From assembly GCA_050249695.1 (NCBI GenBank), contig JBFWQA010000001.1:1116001-1180000 (forward strand): a DNA stretch of 64,000 nt. The letters run 5' to 3'. Both the position numbers and the translations under genes were made by a program. This DNA is from JACKJP01 sp050249695. Lineage in GTDB: Bacteria; Pseudomonadota; Alphaproteobacteria; Rhizobiales; Tepidamorphaceae. Below are positions 47,289 to 55,009 of the stretch, in pieces (position 1 is the first letter of the stretch; every line of letters starts with the position of its first letter). The notes under the pieces are model-generated. The model worked only from the letters and a program-made list of their open reading frames with translations, was not told where the DNA came from and did not search any database.

Positions 47289-47416
47289 TTTGCGAAGATG
47301 AATAAAATCTTAACGGTCGATGGAACCGATCCGCGCCAGTCCCGTTATTGCGCCGAACGGTCCTGATCGCCGTTCTCATCCCGATAGTATCCGGGCATCC
47401 CCCCGAACCCGGATAT

Positions 47417-47469
47417 GGAGCTTCGTTGCACCCGCCCCCCAACCCCGAACACGGGTGCGACGGAGCTCC
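47417..47469. terminator. Long hairpin between convergent zinc-ribbon and Crp/Fnr genes
   Basis: Two 17-nt arms (GGAGCTTCGTTGCACCC and GGGTGCGACGGAGCTCC) pair with only two non-Watson-Crick positions (GU-compatible), separated by 19 nt. Located between converging genes, so a bidirectional terminator is likely, although there is no U-run. Confidence 0.55.
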
Positions 47470-47530
47470 GGGGATGCTGCCAATGGCTCAATCCCACATA
47501 TCCTGAAACGTGCCGCATCTTGCTGCCGGC

Positions 47531-48262
47531 CTACGCGCCCGCCTGGTTCACATTGCCGATGAGGCGTCGATATTCCTCTTCCGCTCGGCCGTAGGCATCG
47601 GCGGCGAAGATTTCCAGCGCCTCCCGGTTGCGCACCGTCACGAAACCGCGCTCCGACTGGATCAGCCGCTCTCCCTCCAGAACGTGCAGCGCGTTCGTCA
47701 CGCTCGGCCGGCGCACTGCGAGCATGAGCGATATGAAATCATGCGTCAGCGGGAGTTCGTCGCCCTCGGACCGGTCATGGCACATCAGAAGCCACCGGGC
47801 GAGGCGAATGTCGACCGGATGCACAGCATTGGACAAGGCCGTCGAAGCGCTCTGCACCGCGATCACATGCGCGTACCGGCTGAGCAGCAGGCGTAGTGAC
47901 AGGCTTTCGGTCATCGCCGAGCCGAGTTCCTCCGCGGCAATTCGATATCCGCGCCCGCCCACCTGCATGAAGATGTCCATGGGGCTCTCTGTGCAGCCGG
48001 CGGCCAGCACCGGCGGCGACATGCCGTCATGCCCGAACATGCCGACTTCCACCGATTGTCCCTCGGGCGACCTCATGACGATCGAGCCGATGCCCGTTTC
48101 GGGAAAATAGGCGTACTGGGCCGGTTTGCCCGCCTCCGCCAGCTGCAGCATACGGGGCAGATCCACCAGCTCCGCGCGGCGCGCCAGGGACATGAAATCC
48201 TCAGCGGCCAGATTTCGCAGCAGTGCATTGCGCACGCGCTCCTGCCCGATCGTATTCTTCAC
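47531..48262 (-). CDS. Crp/Fnr family transcriptional regulator
   Basis: 243 aa. N-terminal cNMP-binding beta barrel (ETGIGSIVMRSPEGQSVEVGMFGHDGMSP), a long dimer helix, and the C-terminal winged HTH (DIRLARWLLMCHDRS, LTHDFISLMLAVRRPSVTNALHVLEGERLI). No N-terminal Cys cluster of FNR type is seen. It lies within the phage gene region on the phage strand and diverges from three small paralogues. Whether it controls the prophage or host genes is unknown. Confidence 0.85.
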   Translation of the reverse strand: MKNTIGQERVRNALLRNLAAEDFMSLARRAELVDLPRMLQLAEAGKPAQYAYFPETGIGSIVMRSPEGQSVEVGMFGHDGMSPPVLAAGCTESPMDIFMQVGGRGYRIAAEELGSAMTESLSLRLLLSRYAHVIAVQSASTALSNAVHPVDIRLARWLLMCHDRSEGDELPLTHDFISLMLAVRRPSVTNALHVLEGERLIQSERGFVTVRNREALEIFAADAYGRAEEEYRRLIGNVNQAGA

Positions 48263-48597
48263 GGCTCCCCCCTCCGTGAGGTGACGAAGGCCTCTGCCCG
48301 TGTCAGCATCAGGCCGCCCCCTTCTTCAAAATCAACAGACTTATCAAGGGCTCAGTTATGTGGGGGATTCGACGCAAGACAATATGCCGGCTGTCTTTGT
48401 ACGCTGCCGGACAATGCTGCGGGATGAGCGTCCTGTGTGTCTTCATGGCACACTAGCTACCGCGCCGCCGGTGCGCACGCCTTATCATTTGTTAGCGCAA
48501 TGGGACCGACACGCCTCTGCCATGTTGGCGGGCTACCCGTTGCACCGCTCTTTCCCGAATCGCGCCGTTTCGCCGGCCAGCTGGGTGTTTTGCTGAA
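48263..48597. promoter_or_regulatory. Divergent intergenic region, Crp/Fnr gene and small-paralogue array
   Basis: 335 nt without a gene between diverging genes. No convincing FNR box, tRNA or strong promoter was found; TTGTTAGCGCAA at about 48487-48498 is a weak dyad. Presumably holds promoters for both sides. Confidence 0.35.
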
Positions 48598-48825
48598 ATG
48601 ATGACCGACACCGACTATCTGCCGCAGATCAAGCGCGTTCTCGCCGCATTCCTGATCCGTCACAAGGCGTGGCGCGATCCGATCTCAGTGAAAGCCGCCC
48701 TGCGATATGTGCGGGTCAACTATCCCGAATGCGATCTTGCCGACAAGGATCTGACCGACATCCTCGCAAGGGAGATGTTGCGTGGCGGCTTCAGTCTCCA
48801 TTTCGAGGCGCATTCGGCACTCTGA
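48598..48825 (+). CDS. Small paralogue A of a three-gene array
   Basis: 75 aa, soluble: LPQIKRVLAAFLIRHKAWRD, PISVKAALRYVRVNYPECDLADKD, LTDILAREMLRGGFSLHFEAH. Shares the pattern fL..h.....P.Sv..A..yVr...P.C.l...dl...i......G.nl.fda with the next two genes. No known domain, no TM. Not recognised. Confidence 0.7.
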   Translation: MMTDTDYLPQIKRVLAAFLIRHKAWRDPISVKAALRYVRVNYPECDLADKDLTDILAREMLRGGFSLHFEAHSAL

Positions 48826-48924
48826 CCTCGATCGCGCCGGTCTCGGTACGCTGGCAGACAGAGCTTCTCCCATAGCCGGCTCAATGCTACCCTTCGGTCT
48901 TGATGCCTCACGGGGGAATGACGG

Positions 48925-49158
48925 ATGACAAACAGAGTTCAGCCCCATCTGCCGCGGCTTCGCGAAGTTCTCGGCGAATATCTCAAACGTCATAAGACAC
49001 ACGGACATCCGGTGTCGGTGCGCTCTGCCATGTCCTATGTGCGCCAGAGCTGGCCCGACTGCGGACTGTCCGAGCAGGATCTTTCCGTCGCGATAGAAGA
49101 GGATGCGATCGCCAACGGCTACAATCTGCGCCTCGACGCCCATCGCGATCACCGCTGA
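48925..49158 (+). CDS. Small paralogue B of a three-gene array
   Basis: 77 aa: LREVLGEYLKRHKTHGHPVS, VRSAMSYVRQSWPDCGLSEQ, DLSVAIEEDAIANGYNLRLDAH. Clearly paralogous to A and C. GGGGGAATGACGG directly precedes the ATG. Separated from A by 99 nt, so each copy may be independently expressed. Confidence 0.72.
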   Translation: MTNRVQPHLPRLREVLGEYLKRHKTHGHPVSVRSAMSYVRQSWPDCGLSEQDLSVAIEEDAIANGYNLRLDAHRDHR

Positions 49159-49245
49159 CGGGCGCGGCGTCATATTCTTGCGCGGCGGTTGCGGCAGTAA
49201 GGGATTGCAATAATATCCGCATTTGAGGCTTCTTCGGGGAACGGA

Positions 49246-49470
49246 ATGGATCTTGAAACCTCACCGCTGGGTGTGGCCGTACGTGACGCTATCGCGGATT
49301 TCCTCAACACCTGCACACCCTACGACGAACCCCTGTCGCTCGGCATGGCCGTGCGACACGTGTTCTTGAAAGTTCCAGATTGCGCGATGACAGAGAAGCA
49401 AATCGCGGACCTCGTTGCCGAACAGGCGGTCGACGGCGGCTACAACGTGCATTTTGACGTCAGGTACTGA
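49246..49470 (+). CDS. Small paralogue C of a three-gene array
   Basis: 74 aa: VRDAIADFLNTCTPYDEPLS, LGMAVRHVFLKVPDCAMTEK, QIADLVAEQAVDGGYNVHFDVRY. Third member of the array, most diverged at its N-terminus. It converges on the interrupted internal virion gene. Function unknown. Confidence 0.72.
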   Translation: MDLETSPLGVAVRDAIADFLNTCTPYDEPLSLGMAVRHVFLKVPDCAMTEKQIADLVAEQAVDGGYNVHFDVRY

Positions 49471-49479
49471 GCAGGCAGC

Positions 49480-49998
49480 CTACCCGTTCCTCAGCGGCTC
49501 GTATCGACGTGTGGCAAGTTTCGAGATGCCTCCGATGAGGGACGTCGCCGCATTCAGCCGCGATGCGCTCTTCTGCGCCTCGCCTTCGGCGGCGAAGCGG
49601 GCCGCATCGTTGCGATAGGCCGTGGCCGCGCTTTCGCCGGTATAAAGGCGGGCCAGCACGTCCAGTTCGCCCTGCTTGGCCGTGTCGCCCAGCACCGTGA
49701 CAGGCGTCCCCTGCCGGGGGTCCAGACCGGCGGAGGCAAAACCCGCGCGCTGCTGCGCCATGACACCGCGCACGCGGTCGCGCGTCATATCGGCCTCGTA
49801 TGCGGCGCGCTGTTGTTCCGCTGTGGCGTTGTTGCGCGCGACCTGGGCGTTATAGCCGGCGACCGCGGCGGCGGCTTAGCCTTCATTGACGGCGCCGGCC
49901 ACCGAAAGGGCCGTGCCGGCAAGCGTTGCGAGAGAACCGAGCGCGCCGGCACCGCCGGCTCCCGCGAGACCTGCAAGTCCGAGAAGAGCTAGACACAT
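49480..49998 (-). pseudogene. Podovirus internal virion protein, interrupted by a stop codon
   Basis: From ATG at 49998 (overlapping the tail B stop as TGATG) the frame reads MCLALLGLAGLAGAGGAGAL... to VAGAVNEG, then TAA at codon 41 (49876-49878), and continues in the same frame for 131 codons: AAAAVAGYNAQVARNNATAE, GVMAQQRAGFASAGLDPRQG and on to the end YEPLRNG. The whole resembles the ~170-aa internal (gp14-like) proteins placed after tail tubular protein B. Either a real nonsense mutation, readthrough, or a base error. Confidence 0.78.
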
Positions 49999-52436
49999 CA
50001 GCCTGATATCCTTGTTTCAGAGATAATTCCGAGCACATGAAAGGGGGTGGGTTCGCCATGCGTAATCTCGAGCCGCTTGCCCCGCCCCCATTCCATCGCG
50101 ACCGGTACCCGCTTGTCGCCGGTGAACAGCGCGTCATCCTCGTATTCGACGCTTTCAAGCGTGCCGTCCGCCGGGCCAACCTGCCCGTCCTGCGATTCCA
50201 GCAAGCGGAGAAAGACTTCGGAGATATGCCCAAGGCGGGTTTGCGCCGTGCCGCCCTGTGCCGCCGCTTCCGGCGAAAGCGTTTCAGCCGTGGAGATGAT
50301 CGGATAGCCCACGCAGGCGGTTGTGACGGCGGTGCCTAAGGTGATCGAGCCGCCGGACACCGTGTAAGGTCCCTGCTTGCCCGCATCCGACCAGACATAG
50401 ACGCTTTCGCCATTCAGGTGCGAAAGCCCGCTCAGCGTCGTCGTCGAGGAACCCGAATAGGACAAATGGCAATCCAGATGCGTCGCGTCCTCGATATCGC
50501 CGTCATTCTCATGGCCTTCCGACAGGCGTTCCAGATACCGTTTTGGAAACCCGTTCACCGATCGGTTGACCACAAACCACACCTCATCTCGCCCCGTTCC
50601 CGGTATTGCGCAGACGCTTTCGACCGTCGCGTTTGTGCCGCCAATGGAATGACCGTGGAAGGCCACAACTTCCTGATCGCGCTCATAGGTCATGGCGGTC
50701 AGCGAACCATCGTCCATGACCATCCAGACAACGCCCACGGGCGTTTGCGCATAGGCAATCTGCTTGATGCCGCCCCTTAGAAGGTGCTCGGCAAGGATCG
50801 ACATGTCCTGCGAGACATAGCCGTTGGCTTCGTAGGAATAGGCCGCTTCCCGCAGATCCTTCCCGTAATAGCCGGAATAGAGCGCGACGTTGCCGATGCG
50901 CACCGGCTGGACGCTTGAGGCGCCATAGGTCGTCTCGCGCTTCTGGCGGATATTGGTCGGGCTGAATGTGCCGGTGGACGTGTTCGGGCCGATCGTGCGC
51001 AGCGCGGCGGTCGTGCCGACGAAAAGCTCGCTGCTTTCCGCGATCCACTGGATCGTATTGATTTCTTCCGACGAAATGCTGGCGTTGATCGCGTCGGTGT
51101 CTTCAATGGGGTCGGAGGTGCCGAAATTCGTGAAGTCGTCCACCTTCGACATCCAGACCGTCTGCGGCTGCTCGGACGTGGAGGCAAAGCACAGGCGGCC
51201 CTCATAGAAGGCGATACAGGAAGGCCAGCCGGTTTCCTCGGACCACGCGCCCATCTGCCAGTTGATGATGGGCGAAAGGCTCGGCAGGGCGTGACCGTAG
51301 AGCTTGATCGTAACCACCGTGGATGACGTGCGGGCCTGAATGACCGCCCATCGCCATTTGCCATCGGAGCCAAGCAGCCGGATATGACGGCCAACGTCCG
51401 TGGACAGAAAACCTTGGCCATTGTTGATGCCGGTCGTGCTGGATGCTGTCAGGTTAAAGGCCGTCTGGCTTGCTGCCGCCATGTTCATGCCGATCTCGGC
51501 AAACCTGGTGGAATTCAGGCCATCCACGCCGTACCAGCGGAAACTATGGTACCGGTAGGCCGTCTCGTTGGCGAATTCATAGAACCGGACCTCCGAACCG
51601 GACCAGCCCACTTCCTTGTTGCGCGTATCCAGCGTGACCCATGTCGAGCCGTTGTTCGACCCCTGCAACTCCCAGGAAATGGGCGCCTGATCGACATATT
51701 GGCTGTTATCCGTGAAGCGCACGTAATAGGCGTTCACGATCACCGCATTGCCGGCGCCACGGTCATAGACGACATACCCGCTCGTCGTGCTGCCCCACAC
51801 ATTGTCCGTGTCCGGAGCCTTGTCGAACACCTGGTACATACTCGCGCCCGACCCGGTTCCGGTGACGCTGCCGGAGGGTGCCGTGTTCGAAGTCATGACC
51901 GGCGTCAGCGCGCCATAGTCGGCAGGCGTCAGTGTCGTTCCCGTTTCATTCAGCGGCAGATACGGCCCGTCCTCGAACGTCACCGTGGACAGGGTAAAGG
52001 ACGTGGCGGAATTGCGTTCCAGCTTGCGCGGCGCGTAGGAGGGATGCACCAGATAGAGCACGTCCGCAGACTGCGCATACTGGATATCGAATATCTCGGT
52101 TTCGTCCCAGGGCGTGGAGACTTCCACCGCGCTCATGCCGGACTGAACCTGTCCGCCATTGGTATAGAAGCGGATATAATTATCCCCGAATTCCAGCACG
52201 TAGGCCTGCGTCTTGGAATAGACGAACGGGATCAGGCGAACGGGATGGCTGCTGGCCTTCACCTCGCGGATGAACTGCGTGCCCCCGCGCTTCTTGATGC
52301 CGCCATAGCGCTGGACAATGAAGTTGGTGAGCACCTGCGCGCCGTTGCGATACTTCTGCAATTCGACGCGGGAAAACAAAAGCGGGCTGAAAGCGCCCGC
52401 CGTGAAATTGGTCTGGATCGCCGTTACCGAAGGCAT
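49998..52436 (-). CDS. Tail tubular protein B-like (podovirus tail nozzle), with discoidin-like insert
   Basis: 812 aa. The N-terminus is characteristic: MPSVTAIQTNFTAGAFSPLL, VELQKYRNGAQVLTNFIVQR, YGGIKKRGGTQFIREVKAS, LIPFVYSKTQAYVLEFGDNY, forming the nozzle of short-tailed phages. Residues about 185-320 contain a likely F5/8-type (discoidin) carbohydrate-binding insert: SGASMYQVFDKAPDTDNVWG, PISWELQGSNNGSTWVTLDT, RYHSFRWYGVDG. ATG at 52436 has GAGGG upstream; the open frame extends further but not family-like. Two bases after the tail A stop. Confidence 0.85.
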   Translation of the reverse strand: MPSVTAIQTNFTAGAFSPLLFSRVELQKYRNGAQVLTNFIVQRYGGIKKRGGTQFIREVKASSHPVRLIPFVYSKTQAYVLEFGDNYIRFYTNGGQVQSGMSAVEVSTPWDETEIFDIQYAQSADVLYLVHPSYAPRKLERNSATSFTLSTVTFEDGPYLPLNETGTTLTPADYGALTPVMTSNTAPSGSVTGTGSGASMYQVFDKAPDTDNVWGSTTSGYVVYDRGAGNAVIVNAYYVRFTDNSQYVDQAPISWELQGSNNGSTWVTLDTRNKEVGWSGSEVRFYEFANETAYRYHSFRWYGVDGLNSTRFAEIGMNMAAASQTAFNLTASSTTGINNGQGFLSTDVGRHIRLLGSDGKWRWAVIQARTSSTVVTIKLYGHALPSLSPIINWQMGAWSEETGWPSCIAFYEGRLCFASTSEQPQTVWMSKVDDFTNFGTSDPIEDTDAINASISSEEINTIQWIAESSELFVGTTAALRTIGPNTSTGTFSPTNIRQKRETTYGASSVQPVRIGNVALYSGYYGKDLREAAYSYEANGYVSQDMSILAEHLLRGGIKQIAYAQTPVGVVWMVMDDGSLTAMTYERDQEVVAFHGHSIGGTNATVESVCAIPGTGRDEVWFVVNRSVNGFPKRYLERLSEGHENDGDIEDATHLDCHLSYSGSSTTTLSGLSHLNGESVYVWSDAGKQGPYTVSGGSITLGTAVTTACVGYPIISTAETLSPEAAAQGGTAQTRLGHISEVFLRLLESQDGQVGPADGTLESVEYEDDALFTGDKRVPVAMEWGRGKRLEITHGEPTPFHVLGIISETRISG

Positions 52437-52438
52437 GG

Positions 52439-53251
52439 CTAGACCCTCGCCTGCAACCAGATGTCGGCCTCGATCCCGCGCGGCGTACCTTCGCGGGCAT
52501 CCATCGCCCGAGCATTGCGCAACTTCGCATCGTGGATCTTCCAAGCCTGTTCGGTCAGGGTGGAATTATCTGTCAGGTAGAATGAGATTTCCGCACCGAG
52601 ACGCGCGGCTAGAAGATCGGTGAAGCTGGCGTCGAAGTCCGCTTCATCCGTCACGTCGAACACATATTCAATGTCGATTTTGCTCTCGTCGGTGTAGATA
52701 TAGCGGGAGCTATCGCCGGTATTGTTGAACCCGCCCTCAACGCGATATTCGGTGGTTTCACCGCCGTTGATGCGCACAAGGCGCAGGCAATCGCCAGGCA
52801 GGGGAAAGCGATAGGCGTAATCGACCGGCGCATAGCCATAGAGCGAGCCGCCGGAGGAATAGGCGGTATAGGCGCTTCCAGTGACGCCGGACAGGTCAAA
52901 CGTATCCGTGGTTTTGTTGGCGACCGTGAATGTCTTGTTGTTGACCTCGGTCATGCCGAGCACGGAGGCAATGTAGACCGTGTCGCCGTCCGAGAAGCCA
53001 TGAGCGGCGCAGGTCACGACAGGCGGGTTTGCCGCCGTAATGCCGGTGATCGTGCCGATCGTGTCCGCAGTCGGGACATCGTGCTTTATGGCAAAGTTCC
53101 ATAGGTGATCCCGCAGGACAGCCTTCTTGATCGTCTCGTAATGGGTATTGAACCAGCGGGACGCCTTGTTGCCGGACGCGCTGAATGACGTAATCACGTC
53201 ATGCCCGATGCGGGTCAGGGCAAGGTTTGCAATTTCTACATTACTGGCCAT
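52439..53251 (-). CDS. Tail tubular protein A-like (head-tail adaptor)
   Basis: 270 aa. MASNVEIANLALTRIGHDVITSFS and NTHYETIKKAVLRDHLWNFAIKHD match gp11-like adaptor proteins of podoviruses. Residues about 65-125 are an inserted beta domain (GITAANPPVVTCAAHGFSDG, NNKTFTVANKTTDTFDLSGV) like the FCCH/ubiquitin-activating-enzyme-type modules seen in phage proteins. The end (FTDLLAARLGAEISFYLTDN) returns to the adaptor core. Immediately upstream of tail tubular protein B. Confidence 0.85.
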   Translation of the reverse strand: MASNVEIANLALTRIGHDVITSFSASGNKASRWFNTHYETIKKAVLRDHLWNFAIKHDVPTADTIGTITGITAANPPVVTCAAHGFSDGDTVYIASVLGMTEVNNKTFTVANKTTDTFDLSGVTGSAYTAYSSGGSLYGYAPVDYAYRFPLPGDCLRLVRINGGETTEYRVEGGFNNTGDSSRYIYTDESKIDIEYVFDVTDEADFDASFTDLLAARLGAEISFYLTDNSTLTEQAWKIHDAKLRNARAMDAREGTPRGIEADIWLQARV

Positions 53252-53293
53252 CTAGAATGCCTTCTTGTTGGTGGTTGTGAGGAAAGCGTCGCG

Positions 53294-53764
53294 ATGCCCT
53301 ATCGACCGATGAGCGCGGCAGACTGGATGAAGGCGTTGATCGTCGGGCTGGCGACGGCGACCGTCCTTGCGGCCGTGATCGTCCCCTCGATCATGGGCGG
53401 GCTGGCCCGGTTTCCAAAACCGATCGCCCAGGCGGTGGCGGAAACCCTTCTCGACCGCGAGGTGTCGCTGGCCGGGGGCATGATTTTTCATTTTCTCTTT
53501 ATCACCGCCTGCTCGGTCGCGATCATCGCGATCCTTCGGCACAGACTGACTCTGCCGGTGGCGCTGGGCCTCGGATTGCTGCTGTGGCTGGTGGTGATTT
53601 TCGTTTTCGCGCCCCTGTCGGGCTGGGGGGCGCTCGGCATGGATGAAGCGCCTGAATTCTTTATCGCCTCATTTGTCCCGAACGTGCTCTTCGGTCCTGT
53701 ACTCTGGGCGCTGCATAGACTGGTCTTCCGCGGACGCGGGTCGGAATCGTCCGGACCGGTGTGA
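53294..53764 (+). CDS. Integral membrane protein, four predicted helices
   Basis: 156 aa: MPYRPMSAADWMKALIVGLA, then hydrophobic stretches at about residues 12-35, 60-82, 88-108 and 125-145. No family recognised. Plus strand, opposite to the phage tail genes; converges on the HPP gene. First gene of the host-like block between capsid and tail. Confidence 0.6.
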   Translation: MPYRPMSAADWMKALIVGLATATVLAAVIVPSIMGGLARFPKPIAQAVAETLLDREVSLAGGMIFHFLFITACSVAIIAILRHRLTLPVALGLGLLLWLVVIFVFAPLSGWGALGMDEAPEFFIASFVPNVLFGPVLWALHRLVFRGRGSESSGPV

Positions 53765-53784
53765 CCGCATCCGCGATCGCGGGG

Positions 53785-54519
53785 TCATTTGCGCCGCAAC
53801 CGCTGGCGGCGCCAGATGCCGCGTGCCCTTGCTGTCGCTGCCCGTCTCGCTTCCGCCCGGCCGCGCAGTTCCTCGTACAGCTTCCGAAGATCCTGCGGAT
53901 GAATGTCCAGACGCTCGCCGTAATCGTCCAGGACTTCCTGGAAATCTTCATCCTTGAGGATGATCTCGCGGCCCAGCGGATGCGGATGCTGCGGCGCGTG
54001 GGCGCGATGCGGATAGGATCGTCCCGTTAGGTTGTTGAAGACGAGCGCTGCGAATGTCAGCAGCAGCGAATTGAGCAGTACCGGAACGACAACGAAGTCG
54101 AAACCGGACGCTCTCACTTCCGCGCCGCCGAGCACCGCTGTCAGCGCGACGGCGCCGCTGGGCGGATGCAGGCAGCGCAGCATCGATCCGACCGCGATGG
54201 CAAGCCCCACCGCGAGCGGTGCGGCTAGGAGGGGGTTGGCGATGTAGCGCGCCGCGGCGACGCCGAAAATGGCCGCGAGGATGTTGCCGCCGAGGATCGA
54301 CCAGGGCTGCGCCAGCGGGCTGGCGGGCACGGCAAACAGGAGCACTGCCGACGCGCCCATCGGGGCCATCAGCAGGAGCGCGCCGGGCGCTTCCGTCACG
54401 GCGCCGGAAATGGATGCCGTGAGCGCCAGACCCAGGATCGCGCCAAGGGCGGCGCGAATCGCCGGGCCTGCCCCGCCCGCGACCGGCTCCGGCAGCAATA
54501 TCGCTAGCCATTTCTTCAA
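53785..54519 (-). CDS. HPP family membrane protein
   Basis: 244 aa with four or five membrane segments in the first 160 residues and the family motif CLHPPSGAVALTAVLGG. The C-terminal 80 residues are cytosolic, with DEDFQEVLDDYGERLDIHPQDLRKLYEELR and a basic end. HPP proteins are implicated in nitrite transport in plants/cyanobacteria; bacterial function is not settled. Convergent with the preceding membrane protein. Confidence 0.87.
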   Translation of the reverse strand: MKKWLAILLPEPVAGGAGPAIRAALGAILGLALTASISGAVTEAPGALLLMAPMGASAVLLFAVPASPLAQPWSILGGNILAAIFGVAAARYIANPLLAAPLAVGLAIAVGSMLRCLHPPSGAVALTAVLGGAEVRASGFDFVVVPVLLNSLLLTFAALVFNNLTGRSYPHRAHAPQHPHPLGREIILKDEDFQEVLDDYGERLDIHPQDLRKLYEELRGRAEARRAATARARGIWRRQRLRRK

Positions 54520-54576
54520 GATTGAAAGCCCCTGCGCGGGAATATTCGGTGAACGACTATCCGGTCCGCCTGAGGC

Positions 54577-54870
54577 TCAGGCCGAAAACCCTTCCACCAC
54601 AAGCACATCCGCTTCGCAAGCTCCTTCCCTGAGCTTGCGGATCCTGGCGTATTCCGGTGAATGATACGCCTCCCGGGCGGCATCGAAACTGTCGAACTCG
54701 ACGAGGATATGTCTCGGCGCCGCGCTACCCTCGACGGCCTCATACCTGCCGCCGACAACGAGGAAGCGCGCGCCGCGTTCGGCGAGGAAAGGCTGCGCCT
54801 CTCGCACATAGGCGCGATACCCGTCCTTCTCCAACACCGTCATGTGAACGACCCAGTATCCCTTGGCCAT
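54577..54870 (-). CDS. DUF1330 family protein
   Basis: 97 aa ferredoxin-fold protein: MAKGYWVVHMTVLEKDGYRA, FLAERGARFLVVGGRYEAVEG, PRHILVEFDSFDAAREAYHSPEYARIRKLRE. All of these are DUF1330 hallmarks; a small dimeric alpha+beta barrel. Biochemical role unknown. Follows the HPP gene's opposite end by 57 nt on the same strand, upstream of it. Confidence 0.9.
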   Translation of the reverse strand: MAKGYWVVHMTVLEKDGYRAYVREAQPFLAERGARFLVVGGRYEAVEGSAAPRHILVEFDSFDAAREAYHSPEYARIRKLREGACEADVLVVEGFSA

Positions 54871-55009
54871 GGGCCCTTCCCTCCCCGTCTGCGAGCGGGC
54901 GCACCATATGGTTCTCCCCGAGGCGAGGCAAGCGCCGGGCGTGCCCGCGGGCCGTAACCAATTGTTGATGCGGCGATGCTAGCGTTCACTCAGGCTGAAG
55001 GGGGCGGAA

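Noticed and set aside
48300..48596. 98-codon plus-strand frame between the Crp/Fnr gene and paralogue A
   Set aside because: No family-like sequence and no ribosome binding site; treated as intergenic.
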